Below, piece by piece: positions 7,718 through 16,610 of a DNA stretch of 51,090 nucleotides (position 1 is its first letter; each line of letters opens with the position of its first letter). Below the pieces are notes generated by a model. That model was not told the DNA's origin. It ran no database searches and worked only from the letters and a program-made list of their open reading frames with translations. This DNA is from an uncultured Clostridia bacterium (GTDB taxonomy: Bacteria; Bacillota; Clostridia; Oscillospirales; Ruminococcaceae), in NCBI GenBank assembly GCA_947631455.1, contig CANRLH010000011.1:1-51090 (forward strand). The letters are read 5' to 3'. Both the position numbers and the translations under genes were made by a program.

Positions 7718-8710
7718 TTATTTAATCTTAAAAAAGAAACTATGAAGCTCTGCAAATGATCTCTTCCGTACATTTTCATCCGTACATTCACTAATATAAA
7801 ACCTGTTGTTTTGAAAGCCGGAATACTGAAACAATAAATCCTGACAAGCTAAAGTTTCAAACGACCTGTTTTTCTCATAAGCGTCAGTGTACACCTTACC
7901 CTCGTATACATTTCTCATATACGGGACAGTGGTAAACATTCTGAAATCTACCCTTTCGTCCAATGCCGCAAGCAGCATTGGAAATGTTCCGTTACAGCCT
8001 GACTCTATTACCATTATTTTTTCGGTCTTTATTGTATTCAAAAGATTTTTAAGCACAGCTGTAACTGTGTCATATTCTCTTAAATCATTGATAATGTTAT
8101 GGCTGCAAAAACTTTTAAAGCTTAAAAAATCGTTACAGCCGTTTTCAAGTGCATCAAAAAATACAGCCCTCACTATATCGTCCATATCCTTGACCGGTGA
8201 TATATTGTTTAAAAATTTTCGTCCAATAAGCCATGGAAATATATTTGATCTTCCTTTCCTCTTATAAAAGAAATACGGCAATAAAGTGTCTCGTAAAAGA
8301 AAAACATAAGCTGTATTATTGTCATATCCTATCCACTTGCAATAATCTTTAATTTCGTCAAAAAAAGAATCTTTTATACTCTCCCGGCTTATCTCCCCGC
8401 GATTTTCAATTACTGACAAATACCTGTTTAGCTCATACACAGTGTCACCATAGTTAGTTTCAAAGTTCGGCCTTGATAAAACAGCAAACGGCTTTTCATT
8501 ATGTGATGAAATAATATTTTTGAGTCTGGTGACTCCTTTAAAATCTTCTTCAATCTTTTGATTCAAATAGGTATATCCTTCATCCAGAAGGTCATCCAGT
8601 ATTTTTAACAGCTGCTTTGCCTCATATATTTCTTTGTCTGACAAACCACAATTTTCATAATGCTCTATTTTATTCTTGTAGTAATTCAAGCTAAACGAAA
8701 TAAAGCTCAT
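7718..8710 (-). CDS. Unknown protein, 330 residues
   Basis: I do not recognise this protein. It is soluble by composition, with a charged helical N-terminal third (residues 1-75) and a more globular remainder. The most conserved-looking stretch is IMVIESGCNGTFPMLLAAL, around residues 232-250. A hydrophobic strand followed by a Gly-containing loop there could bind a nucleotide or phosphate, but that is a guess. AAGGAG precedes the ATG at 8710, supporting it as a real gene. It is convergent with the collagen-like gene and has no same-strand partner within 140 bp. Confidence 0.7.
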   Translation of the reverse strand: MSFISFSLNYYKNKIEHYENCGLSDKEIYEAKQLLKILDDLLDEGYTYLNQKIEEDFKGVTRLKNIISSHNEKPFAVLSRPNFETNYGDTVYELNRYLSVIENRGEISRESIKDSFFDEIKDYCKWIGYDNNTAYVFLLRDTLLPYFFYKRKGRSNIFPWLIGRKFLNNISPVKDMDDIVRAVFFDALENGCNDFLSFKSFCSHNIINDLREYDTVTAVLKNLLNTIKTEKIMVIESGCNGTFPMLLAALDERVDFRMFTTVPYMRNVYEGKVYTDAYEKNRSFETLACQDLLFQYSGFQNNRFYISECTDENVRKRSFAELHSFFFKIK

Positions 8711-8734
8711 AGTATATCTCCTTGATTATTTATG

Positions 8735-8772
8735 ATTCGTTCGGTCGGTATGCACGAGAGGATCGAACGAAT
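8735..8772. repeat. Inverted repeat, 9-bp arms
   Basis: ATTCGTTCG at 8735-8743 and CGAACGAAT at 8764-8772 are perfect inverted arms separated by 20 bases. There is no T tract, so it is not a convincing terminator. It could be an operator or a folded leader element of the unknown gene starting at 8710. Confidence 0.5.
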
Positions 8773-8853
8773 GTGTTTGCCCTATCGGTACGCGGAAACA
8801 TATCCACCGCTATTTTGCCGTTTAGCCGTATAGGAAACCATATCAATATATAA

Positions 8854-9474
8854 TCAAAATATATTTTTCAACTCCGTAAGACTTTCAACAGTATAATCCG
8901 GTTCATATTCTTTTGATATAGGATGCTGGTAAACAGAAAATCCCTGTTTGATCCAAACCGTTTTCATTCCTAATTTTTTTGCCGGAAAAATATCATTATC
9001 CAATCTATCTCCTATCATAGCCGCTTCCTGCGCTTCGCATATTGCCATTTCCAACGCCTTGTGAAAAATTTCCCTGTCAGGTTTAGAACAACCAAGTTCC
9101 GCTGATGCGGCAACAACGTCTATGTACTGTAAAAGTCCCCATGTTTCAAGACGTTTGGCAGTTCCCGGAGATTGATTCGCAATAATCCCAATTTTATATC
9201 CATTTGCTACAAGATACTGTAAAACTTCAATCGTATCAGGATAGGGAATTTCATCTTCCTTATGCCACGGCGTTTTTCTTAACCCGAAATATGTAATCGC
9301 TTCCAAATCTCCCCTCAAATTCTGTTCAGCAAAAAATATCCGTTTTTCCTGAAACTGTTCGAATGAAATATTCGTACCAGCAATAGCATCTTTTATTCGA
9401 TGATTATATGCTTTAGTTTCATCAAAAAGCGTTGTTCCTACATCAAAAAATATCCATCTTATCCCATTGTTCAT
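8854..9474 (-). CDS. HAD-superfamily hydrolase
   Basis: A 206-residue cytoplasmic phosphatase-like enzyme of HAD subfamily IA. Motif I is FFDVGTTLFDE, where the usual second Asp is Gly, as in some family members. Motif II is IIANQSPG, the conserved Lys is near GCSKPDREIF, and motif IV is MIGDRLDNDI, characteristic of this subfamily. I chose the ATG at 9474 (AGGTGAT upstream). An upstream extension of the frame overlaps the preceding fragment and lacks domain sequence. Substrate unknown, probably a small phosphorylated metabolite. The Gly in motif I removes the usual general acid/base, so phosphatase activity may be altered. Confidence 0.85.
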   Translation of the reverse strand: MNNGIRWIFFDVGTTLFDETKAYNHRIKDAIAGTNISFEQFQEKRIFFAEQNLRGDLEAITYFGLRKTPWHKEDEIPYPDTIEVLQYLVANGYKIGIIANQSPGTAKRLETWGLLQYIDVVAASAELGCSKPDREIFHKALEMAICEAQEAAMIGDRLDNDIFPAKKLGMKTVWIKQGFSVYQHPISKEYEPDYTVESLTELKNIF

Positions 9475-9689
9475 TATAAAATCACCTTTTCTCTTGACAT
9501 CAATACTACGAACTCCATTTCGCCGACTGGAACAACAAAAAGCCCTGCTGATTTGCATACTGCTTCTACTTTTTCATATGCAGCTGGCGCATCACCAGAA
9601 AAACCCGCCTTTCCTATTTTCTTGATTTGATTACATGCATCATTTTCACCACTACTTTTTGCATTCATACTATCATAAATAATCTTCAT
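9474..9689 (-). pseudogene. Fragment resembling the tail of an OLD-family ATP-dependent endonuclease
   Basis: About 70 codons from an ATG at 9689 to a TAA overlapping the HAD start codon. GFSGDAPAAYEKVEAVCKSA followed by GLFVVPVGEME resembles the TOPRIM-end region of OLD-family nucleases, which act in anti-phage defence and DNA processing. The ATPase and most of the TOPRIM domain are missing. The sequence upstream (to 9756) encodes unrelated residues, so this is a small piece left after recombination. The family call rests on remembered motif similarity. It could also be a translated small protein, since GGAG lies upstream. Confidence 0.45.
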
Positions 9690-9756
9690 GCCTGCTCCGT
9701 TTCTGTTTCCGATCCCCGCCGCCGATGATGGCAGTGTGGGAGCCATGGTTGTCTTA

Positions 9757-10224
9757 TTATCTGTGTTTTTCCAGCCGATACAGGCCTTCTTCATCTGGGG
9801 CTGAGACATTGTTTTTATAGTCGTATCCCATTCTTCTGTAAAACTCTAATCCGGTAATAGAGGCTGGTATCTCGATCCTCTTAGCCCTCAGCGCATACTC
9901 ATCTTTTTCCAGCGTTTCAATAATAAGTTTCCCTATCCCACGTCCTTGATGTTCGGGAAGGACAAAGATTGTAAACAGGCTGCTCTCATCTGTCTTATCC
10001 CAATACGGCCCGATAGCGCCGCATCCCACGATTGCAGAGTTTTCTTCTACTACGTAAAAGTGTGTCCAACTCGCCCGTTTTAGTACATCCTCCGGCTGCA
10101 TGCGCCGGGTAAGTTCCTCCATCATCTCCACCGGATAATCCTTTGTGTTTGAAATCCTAATTGTATTTATAATCAGATCGGATACCTCTTTTGCGTCTGT
10201 TTCAGCAAATCTTCTGACAAGCAT
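9757..10224 (-). CDS. GNAT-family N-acetyltransferase
   Basis: A 155-residue single-domain acetyltransferase using acetyl-CoA. The core strand SSLFTIFVLPEHQGRGIG contains the acetyl-CoA pyrophosphate loop (Q-G-R-G-I-G) near residue 95, and LEFYRRMGY marks the C-terminal part. SD AGGAAGGA precedes the ATG. It follows the next GNAT gene by 11 bp on the same strand, so the two are probably an operon. The acceptor substrate is unknown. Confidence 0.88.
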   Translation of the reverse strand: MLVRRFAETDAKEVSDLIINTIRISNTKDYPVEMMEELTRRMQPEDVLKRASWTHFYVVEENSAIVGCGAIGPYWDKTDESSLFTIFVLPEHQGRGIGKLIIETLEKDEYALRAKRIEIPASITGLEFYRRMGYDYKNNVSAPDEEGLYRLEKHR

Positions 10225-10235
10225 CTTTATCCTTC

Positions 10236-10709
10236 CTATAATTCACAAATCATAATGTATTCTTCATCATTCTCATCCACTGTATGAAAACCAACCTTCT
10301 CATACATGCGCACAGCATAATTTGCTTTCTGTACCGCCAGCGATGCTTTATTGAATCCCTGCGTCTTAAGAAGTGAGAGCATCTCTTTCATAAGTTTTCT
10401 GCCGATGCCCTGATCTCGATAATCCTTGTAAAGCGAAATAGCGAAGGACGGCGTAGCATCATCTACATGACCATAATCGTACATGATCCTCGTCCAGACC
10501 GCACCGACAACTTTATTATCAATTACTGCGACAAGGCAGTTGTCTCCTTGTCGTGTTCCAAAATCGTCCGTATACACCCGTAGTTCAGGCTTCTCGACTA
10601 TATCTTTTGGTGGTGGTGTTACACCTTCCGGTATAAATATAGCCTCGTAAAGGAACTCCTTTAAAAGTTCGATTTCATCGTTTCTGAGCGCTCTTATCTC
10701 TACTTGCAT
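10236..10709 (-). CDS. GNAT-family N-acetyltransferase
   Basis: A 157-residue acetyltransferase. FAISLYKDYRDQGIGRKLM carries the acetyl-CoA loop (Q/R-x-x-G-x-G/A type) near residues 95-110, and NYAVRMYEKVGF is the conserved late motif. The N-terminus, with LRNDEIELLKEFLYEAIF, matches a frequent Firmicutes GNAT subgroup. GGAG lies upstream of the ATG. It is the first gene of a two-GNAT unit. Acceptor unknown. The upstream leader contains three imperfect repeats (10729-10830). Confidence 0.88.
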   Translation of the reverse strand: MQVEIRALRNDEIELLKEFLYEAIFIPEGVTPPPKDIVEKPELRVYTDDFGTRQGDNCLVAVIDNKVVGAVWTRIMYDYGHVDDATPSFAISLYKDYRDQGIGRKLMKEMLSLLKTQGFNKASLAVQKANYAVRMYEKVGFHTVDENDEEYIMICEL

Positions 10710-10728
10710 GCATTCTCCAATCTGCCCG

Positions 10729-10830
10729 ACATCTAAATCACAGCTTCAACCCTACCGCAAAAACATCTAAACCACTAACTCAACCCCTTGACATCTAAAT
10801 GGCGCACTCAACCCTCCACACATTTCCCTT
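10729..10830. repeat. Three imperfect direct repeats in the GNAT leader
   Basis: ACATCTAAA occurs at 10729, 10763 and 10791, each followed after several bases by a CTCAACCC-like block. The spacing is 34 and 28 bases. It is non-coding and of unknown purpose. Confidence 0.6.
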
Positions 10831-10896
10831 GATATGTTCTGTCGGAGCGGTTTTTTCTGTCATTCTCGCTCTCCGCCGTTGACGGTCAGATGCCAG

Positions 10897-10922
10897 AAAA
10901 GCCCGTAAACACGGCACTTTTT
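10897..10922 (-). terminator. Possible weak terminator after rlmD
   Basis: Minus-strand AAAAGTGCCGT/ACGGGCTTTT forms a hairpin with one bulge, ending in TTTTCT. It starts a few bases after the rlmD stop. The tail is short. Confidence 0.35.
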
Positions 10923-10928
10923 CGGCGG

Positions 10929-12278
10929 TCAGTCCTTAGCCTGTGACATCAAAACCACCGTCTCCACATTCGCCGTTCTCGGGAACATATCTACAGCCTG
11001 TCCCCTGACGGCTTTGTATCCGTTATCGCATAAATACCTTACATCTCTCGCCGCAGTTGACGGATTGCACGAGACCATTATTATTTTTTTAGGTGACATT
11101 GTAAGCATTGCATCAAGCGAACACTTGTCACAGCCCTTTCTGGCAGGATCGGCAATAATTATATCTGGAGTCTCTCCTCGCTCAATCAATTTGTTTGCAA
11201 TTTCTCCTGCGTCACCGCAAATAAATTCAGCGTTTTTGATTTGGTTTAATTCTGCGTTAATCCTTGCGTTTTTAACAGCTTCCGGAATAATCTCAACACC
11301 TATCAGCTTTTTAACTTTTCCTGACACAGAAAGTCCTATCGTTCCTATTCCGCCGTATAAATCAAGAAGCGTCTCTCCGCCTTGCAAATCTGCATACTCC
11401 TTTATAATACCGTAAAGCTTCTCAGCCTGCGCGGTATTTATCTGGTAAAAGGAATGCGGAGAAATAAAAAAGCTGTTTTTGCACATAACGTCCTTTATGT
11501 ACCCCTTGCCGGAGAATACGATATTTTCCTTTCCCAAAACAACGCTCGTCCTGTCAGGATTTATGTTTAATACGCAGGTGCTCGGCGAAAACTTTTTTGA
11601 TAGCTCATCAAACAGATCTTTGTATCTTTTATCATATCGTGATGAAACCAGACAGACCATAATTTCATTCGTTCGGTAACCTCTTCGTAGGTATATATGC
11701 CGCAACAGTCCTTTGCCGGTTTTCTCGTCATATGCCGAAATCTTAAGCTTATCCGCGCATTGAGTTACAAAGCTTGCTATCTGCGTAAAAATATCTGGCA
11801 AAAGCGCACATTTTTTCAACGGGACAACCCTGTGCGAGCGCTTTGAGTAAAAGCCGGCAACCATTCTCCCGTCCGAATGAGCGACCTTAAACTGCACTTT
11901 GTTCCGATATGCATTCAAATCGCCGCCTTGAATATTTATTTCGGGCAATTTGAGCTTTCCTATTCTTTCAAAAGCATCTTTTACAAAAGTGCGCTTAGAC
12001 TCAAGCTCCGCTTCATAGCTTATATGTCTTAGCTCACAGCCGCCGCACCGACCGTACACCTCGCAGTCGCAGTTGATCCTATCAGCCGACGGCTCTAAAA
12101 TCGACTGTATCTCACCCAGAGCATAGCTTTTTAATACTTTTGTAATTTTAACTGACACAAGATCACCAATTGCTGTATATGGAACAAAAACAGCCATGCC
12201 GTCTGCTCTGCCGATACCGCTGCCTTCATTAGTAATAGACTCTATTTTAAGCGTAATTATATCGTTTGTATTAAGCAT
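10929..12278 (-). CDS. rlmD: 23S rRNA (uracil-5-)-methyltransferase, RlmD/RumA family
   Basis: A 449-residue SAM-dependent enzyme methylating C5 of a uridine in 23S rRNA. Residues 1-60 are a TRAM RNA-binding domain. The 4Fe-4S cysteines follow in CDCEVYGRCGGCELRH (about residues 70-85). The SAM motif LLDLYGGIGTIGLSV is near 305, and the catalytic cysteine lies in MVSCNPSTAARDV near 405. Length is normal for the family. Its start overlaps the hemZ end by 8 bp. It may act on one or two uridines (the RlmCD type in Bacillus). Substrate positions cannot be read from the sequence. Confidence 0.93.
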   Translation of the reverse strand: MLNTNDIITLKIESITNEGSGIGRADGMAVFVPYTAIGDLVSVKITKVLKSYALGEIQSILEPSADRINCDCEVYGRCGGCELRHISYEAELESKRTFVKDAFERIGKLKLPEINIQGGDLNAYRNKVQFKVAHSDGRMVAGFYSKRSHRVVPLKKCALLPDIFTQIASFVTQCADKLKISAYDEKTGKGLLRHIYLRRGYRTNEIMVCLVSSRYDKRYKDLFDELSKKFSPSTCVLNINPDRTSVVLGKENIVFSGKGYIKDVMCKNSFFISPHSFYQINTAQAEKLYGIIKEYADLQGGETLLDLYGGIGTIGLSVSGKVKKLIGVEIIPEAVKNARINAELNQIKNAEFICGDAGEIANKLIERGETPDIIIADPARKGCDKCSLDAMLTMSPKKIIMVSCNPSTAARDVRYLCDNGYKAVRGQAVDMFPRTANVETVVLMSQAKD

Positions 12279-13743
12279 TCAAATAAAACCCTTCAATTTC
12301 GTCCTTCTTCTTAAGCATCAAATCAAAATTACGGTTATAATCGACAGCATACTTATAGTTGAAAACCCTCTCAATGCGCCTGTCTTTTTTATCAACAAGC
12401 TTTGTGGAAGCTCCTGCGCCAAGCGCGATAACCGTCTGAGATTCCTCCATGATAAAAATATTGTATAATGACTGCGTGCCGCCCTTTTCCCAGCCGATGT
12501 TCTCAAGGTTTCCAACCATATTTTTCTGCCTGTAAAGATAATACGGAGAATATCCGTTCTCTGATAGTGTCTTTGTAGCGTATTCGACCATTTCTCCTGC
12601 CGGATTTCTGAGCACATCTAGCTGTGAGTTTAAATTTATGTTAGACGCCCTCTTTACAGACAGCGTATGAACCGTTATGTTTTCCGGCGCAAGCTTTAAA
12701 ATACCGTCCACCGTACCTCTGAAGCTTTCAGGAGTGTCAGTAGGAAGCCCTGCTATCAGATCGGTGTTTATAACGTCAAAGCCCTCCTGCCTTGCAAGAT
12801 AAAAGCTTGAATAAAAATCCTTCGCAGTATGCTTTCGGCCAATTGCTTTTAACACGCTGTCGTTCAGCGTCTGCGGATTTATAGAAATTCTGTTTGCACC
12901 GCACTCTTTAATTGCAATAAGCTTGTCTTTTGTTATGGTATCCGCTCTTCCAGCTTCAACAGTAAATTCCCTTATATGCGATGTATCAAAGCACTCGGAT
13001 ATTTTCGTCATTACAGACCTGAGCTTAACTGCCGAAAGCACTGTGGGCGTACCGCCACCAATGTAAACAGTGTCAAGCAATAATCCCAGACGCTTAACAA
13101 TCTTTGCGGTATAATCTATTTCCGACAAAAGGTTATTTACATAGTCATCAACCTGATTTAGCGCCTTATCGACCGATTGCGATACAAAGGAGCAATATGA
13201 GCATCTTGTCGGACAAAATGGTATAGAAATATAAAGGCTGAATGAATTGTCTTTAACTGAGCTTAATATCGACCTTTGTCCGTTCGCGGTTTTTATTGCG
13301 ATATCAGCTTTATGTTCAGAAACAAGAAAATCACTCATAAGTCTTGATTTGATTTCGCTCTCTGTATACCCAAAATCAAGCATTTCGTTTACTCTCTTTA
13401 CCGGGCGAACGCCGGTTATAACTCCCCATTCTGGAGTTAGCACCGTAATTCTCCTTAAAACTGTAAATAATAGCTTTGACAAGATAAATTCTCCGCCGTC
13501 AGCGGGAATATTTTTTACATCCAGCTCTTGAGTTTCGGTTTCACTTTTTTCTTTGATAAAACAACTGACGCAGAAAACCACGCCGTCAGTATCTTCCCTC
13601 TTTTCTGCTATTATCCTGTCGCCGGTAATATGGGAATAATCCTCGCCGTCATAGACAAACGAAAAACGTGTGGCAGGTATAAACAGTTTCAAAACGCTTT
13701 CAAGCTCATATTTATAGCTGTGTCCGCTCAAGATTAGTGTCAA
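12271..13743 (-). CDS. hemZ: HemZ, radical SAM coproporphyrinogen III oxidase-like protein
   Basis: A 490-residue radical SAM enzyme. The cluster motif CPTRCSYCSF (CxxxCxxC, about residues 172-182), the glycine-rich TVYIGGGTPT and ITVHTLSVKRAS identify the HemN/HemZ family. The N-terminal extension of about 160 residues is the HemZ-specific part. The start is TTG at 13743, overlapping the stop of the MBL gene (TTGA) with AAAGGA upstream. In Bacillus the family is linked to oxygen-independent coproporphyrinogen oxidation. In clostridia lacking other heme genes the true role is uncertain. Confidence 0.9.
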   Translation of the reverse strand: MTLILSGHSYKYELESVLKLFIPATRFSFVYDGEDYSHITGDRIIAEKREDTDGVVFCVSCFIKEKSETETQELDVKNIPADGGEFILSKLLFTVLRRITVLTPEWGVITGVRPVKRVNEMLDFGYTESEIKSRLMSDFLVSEHKADIAIKTANGQRSILSSVKDNSFSLYISIPFCPTRCSYCSFVSQSVDKALNQVDDYVNNLLSEIDYTAKIVKRLGLLLDTVYIGGGTPTVLSAVKLRSVMTKISECFDTSHIREFTVEAGRADTITKDKLIAIKECGANRISINPQTLNDSVLKAIGRKHTAKDFYSSFYLARQEGFDVINTDLIAGLPTDTPESFRGTVDGILKLAPENITVHTLSVKRASNINLNSQLDVLRNPAGEMVEYATKTLSENGYSPYYLYRQKNMVGNLENIGWEKGGTQSLYNIFIMEESQTVIALGAGASTKLVDKKDRRIERVFNYKYAVDYNRNFDLMLKKKDEIEGFYLNA

Positions 13744-14375
13744 AACAAACCAGTTCCTTTCAGATATGGGTTAAACTTTTTCTCATATGAAAGCTCGGTG
13801 GGAGCTCCGTGTCCGGTGTATATCTTGTATTCACCATCAAGGCTTGAAAGCTTTTTAAGAGATTCTGAAAGCATTGATGAATTACCGTCCGGCATATCAC
13901 ACCGACCTACCGAAAGCTCAAAAAGAGTATCTCCGGAAAAAATTATGTTGTCTGTAATGTAACACACTCCTCCACTTGTATGCCCCGGAGTGTGCATGAC
14001 CTTAAAGGAAATCTCGTCGAGAGTGATAATATCGCCGTCTGTAACGGTTTTCTCATTATAAAAAGGTATGAAGTCCGTAATGCCAAAAAACTGTGCCACA
14101 CTTAAATATGAGCTTTTAAGTTTAGGCGCATCAAGCTTATGAATATACACATCAGCACCCGTTTTTTCGTAAATTTCCGCCGCAGCCATAATGTGATCAA
14201 AGTGCCCGTGAGTGAGTAAAACCTTTTTTAAATTTTCCCCATTTTTCTCAAGTGTTGATAAAATAATATCCGCACGGCACGGTGCGTCTATAAGAGCAGC
14301 ATTTTTACTCTCGCTTACAACTACATAGCAGTTTGCCGCAAACTCAGAAAGTTGCGGCATTTTATACGCTCTCAT
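13740..14375 (-). CDS. MBL-fold metallo-hydrolase (glyoxalase II-like)
   Basis: A 211-residue metallo-beta-lactamase fold enzyme. The metal motif LLTHGHFDHI (HxHxDH) is at about residues 76-85. HTPGHTSGG, FSGDTLF and a late YTGHGAPT supply the remaining ligands, consistent with a two-metal hydroxyacylglutathione-hydrolase-like centre. Length matches the short bacterial form. AGGAGG sits before the ATG, 8 bp downstream of relA. Its location between relA and hemZ is common in Firmicutes. Substrate undetermined (a thioester or similar). Confidence 0.9.
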   Translation of the reverse strand: MRAYKMPQLSEFAANCYVVVSESKNAALIDAPCRADIILSTLEKNGENLKKVLLTHGHFDHIMAAAEIYEKTGADVYIHKLDAPKLKSSYLSVAQFFGITDFIPFYNEKTVTDGDIITLDEISFKVMHTPGHTSGGVCYITDNIIFSGDTLFELSVGRCDMPDGNSSMLSESLKKLSSLDGEYKIYTGHGAPTELSYEKKFNPYLKGTGLF

Positions 14376-14383
14376 TTCTCCTC

Positions 14384-16576
14384 CTACTGCTTGTTAGAAC
14401 GGTCAACAGACATAACACTGTCTATTTTTCTTATCTTCTGCATAAGTCCCTCAAGCTGTTCCTTGCCGGCTATTGAAACGGTCACAATGACGTTTGCGTT
14501 TCCGTTTTTAAGCTCTCTTCCCGTTGCCTCGTGCATCTGAATTCTAAGCGTTGATATAGTGTTTACTATGTCAGCCATAAGACCGATCCTGTCGTGAGCT
14601 ACTATATCGAGCGTCGCACTGAAATAGGTAGTCGACCTCTCTTCTGCCCACAAAACATCAACCCATCTTCCGGAAAGCTCAGGGTCGTCCTTCTGCAAAC
14701 GATACTTCTGGCAATCCCGCTTATGCACAGAAATACCGTGGCCCTTTGTTATAAAGCCGATAACGTCGTCTCCCGGAAGCGGAGTGCAGCACTTTGCAAA
14801 CTTTACCGCACAATCGTTGATGCCGTCGACAATTATACCGCTTGAAGTGCCCGAAGAGGTTTTTAGTTGTTTATCTATCTGGATCTGAGTATCTTTTCTG
14901 TCTTCAGCATACTTTTTGTTATAGTTTTGTTTAAGCCTCGGAATTATTTTTGATAATGTTACTCCGCCATAGCCTATCGCTGCAAAGAAGTCGTCCAATG
15001 TCTCACAGTTGTGACGCTTTATGTCCTGCTCTAAAAGCTCCTTAAGTTCCTCATCATCCAGGTGTATCATATTTCGTCTGAGCTCACGTCTGAGCTCATT
15101 TCTGCCCTCAAAGATATTTTCTTCTCTTCGTTCCTTTTTGTACCACGAACGTATTTTTGATCTTGCCTCATTTGTTTTGCAAATCTTAAGCCACGATCTG
15201 CTCGGTCCGTGGTTTTCGTCCTTTGAGGTGATTATTTCAACTATCTCACCGGTCTTGATCTGATGATCAATTGACACCATCTTATTATCCACCTTAGCTC
15301 CGGTCATTCTGTGACCGACCTGAGTGTGGATAGCATATGCAAAATCTATTACCGTCGCGCCCAGCGGCAAAGAGATCATATCTCCTTTTGGTGTATATGC
15401 GAAAATGTCCTCCGGTGCAAGATCGGTCTTTATTGTTCTTACTATCTCCTCAACATCGTCCGATTCCTTTTGCGCTTCTATTATTTTTCTTATCCAGTTT
15501 AGTCGCTCGTCGTTTTTGGTCTTGCCTGAGATTCCCTCCTTGTACTTCCAGTGAGCCGCTATTCCAAATTCAGCCGTCTTGTGCATTTCCCATGTCCTTA
15601 TCTGGACTTCAAAAACTATACCCTCTTTTCCTATCACCGTAGTGTGAAGCGACTGGTACATATTTGATTTTGGTGTGGAAATATAGTCTTTAAATCTGTT
15701 TGGGATTGGCTTGAACATATCGTGGATTATTCCCAGAACTCCGTAGCATTCGGTTACCGTATTTACTATAACCCTGACAGCATATCTATCATATATCTGA
15801 TCAAGATCCTTTCCGTCACGGTAAACCTTTTTATAAATACCGTAGTTTGATTTTACACGTCCGTCAATATACGGAACGGGATCAAAGTCCTTTGAAAGAC
15901 GGTCAGCTATCTTTTTCTTTATGCTTTCTATGATCTCCTCACGCTGATCTTTTCTAAGTTTCATCTGCTTTTCGATTTCTTCATATGCGTAAGGATCCAA
16001 AAACTGAAACGCAAGGTCCTCAAGTTCTTCTTTTATCGGCCTTATTCCAAGCCTGTGAGCAAGCGGCGCATAGATGTTCATTGTTTCAAGAGCAGTGGCT
16101 CTTCTTTTAACATCAGTCCTGTAATGAAGAGTTCGCATATTGTGAAGCCTGTCACACAGCTTTATCAGAATTACCCTTATATCCTGACTGGTTGCAAGAA
16201 TTATCTTTCTGATATTTTCAGCCTGCTGCTCTTCCTTTGTAGCCATGGGAATTTTACCGAGCTTTGTCACTCCGTCTACCAGCATGGCAACATCAGCACC
16301 GAAATCTTTTGAGAGCTCATCAAGGGTATACTCGGTATCTTCCACCGTGTCGTGCAGAAGAGCAGCGCATATTGTATCGGTATCCATACCCAGACTCAGC
16401 GCTATATACGCAACCGCCAGAGGATGAGTGATGTACGGTTCTCCGGAATCACGCTTTTGATTCTTGTGAAGTCTTGCAGCAGTCTCATATGCAAAAACGA
16501 TTTTGTCAAGGTCGTAATTCTTATCTTCCTTTGTTATTTTTTCAATAAAAGCGTCGATTGTGTAAATTGGCTGCAT
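14384..16576 (-). CDS. relA: Bifunctional (p)ppGpp synthetase/hydrolase RelA/SpoT
   Basis: A 730-residue long-form RSH protein controlling the stringent response. The HD hydrolase domain (HKNQKRDSGEPYITHPLAVA near residue 37, ALLHDTVEDT near 73) retains the HD pair, so degradation is expected. The synthetase domain contains YDRYAVRVIVNTV. A TGS domain follows (FAYTPKGDMISLP, about 390), then the conserved CCTPLPGDDV, and a C-terminal ACT domain. Length is normal (Bacillus 734). SD AAGGAG precedes the ATG. It lies 34 bp after recJ, on the same strand. Confidence 0.96.
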   Translation of the reverse strand: MQPIYTIDAFIEKITKEDKNYDLDKIVFAYETAARLHKNQKRDSGEPYITHPLAVAYIALSLGMDTDTICAALLHDTVEDTEYTLDELSKDFGADVAMLVDGVTKLGKIPMATKEEQQAENIRKIILATSQDIRVILIKLCDRLHNMRTLHYRTDVKRRATALETMNIYAPLAHRLGIRPIKEELEDLAFQFLDPYAYEEIEKQMKLRKDQREEIIESIKKKIADRLSKDFDPVPYIDGRVKSNYGIYKKVYRDGKDLDQIYDRYAVRVIVNTVTECYGVLGIIHDMFKPIPNRFKDYISTPKSNMYQSLHTTVIGKEGIVFEVQIRTWEMHKTAEFGIAAHWKYKEGISGKTKNDERLNWIRKIIEAQKESDDVEEIVRTIKTDLAPEDIFAYTPKGDMISLPLGATVIDFAYAIHTQVGHRMTGAKVDNKMVSIDHQIKTGEIVEIITSKDENHGPSRSWLKICKTNEARSKIRSWYKKERREENIFEGRNELRRELRRNMIHLDDEELKELLEQDIKRHNCETLDDFFAAIGYGGVTLSKIIPRLKQNYNKKYAEDRKDTQIQIDKQLKTSSGTSSGIIVDGINDCAVKFAKCCTPLPGDDVIGFITKGHGISVHKRDCQKYRLQKDDPELSGRWVDVLWAEERSTTYFSATLDIVAHDRIGLMADIVNTISTLRIQMHEATGRELKNGNANVIVTVSIAGKEQLEGLMQKIRKIDSVMSVDRSNKQ

Positions 16577-16610
16577 AACCTACATCATCTCCTTACCGTG
16601 TTATTAAGTG

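Noticed and set aside
8735-8772. Inverted repeat as a terminator of the HAD gene or attachment site
   Set aside because: No T tract, and neither flank shows a duplicated sequence; left as an inverted repeat only.
9690-9809. N-terminal extension of the OLD-like fragment from 9809
   Set aside because: It overlaps the end of the GNAT gene and encodes an unrelated low-complexity stretch; the fragment begins near 9689.
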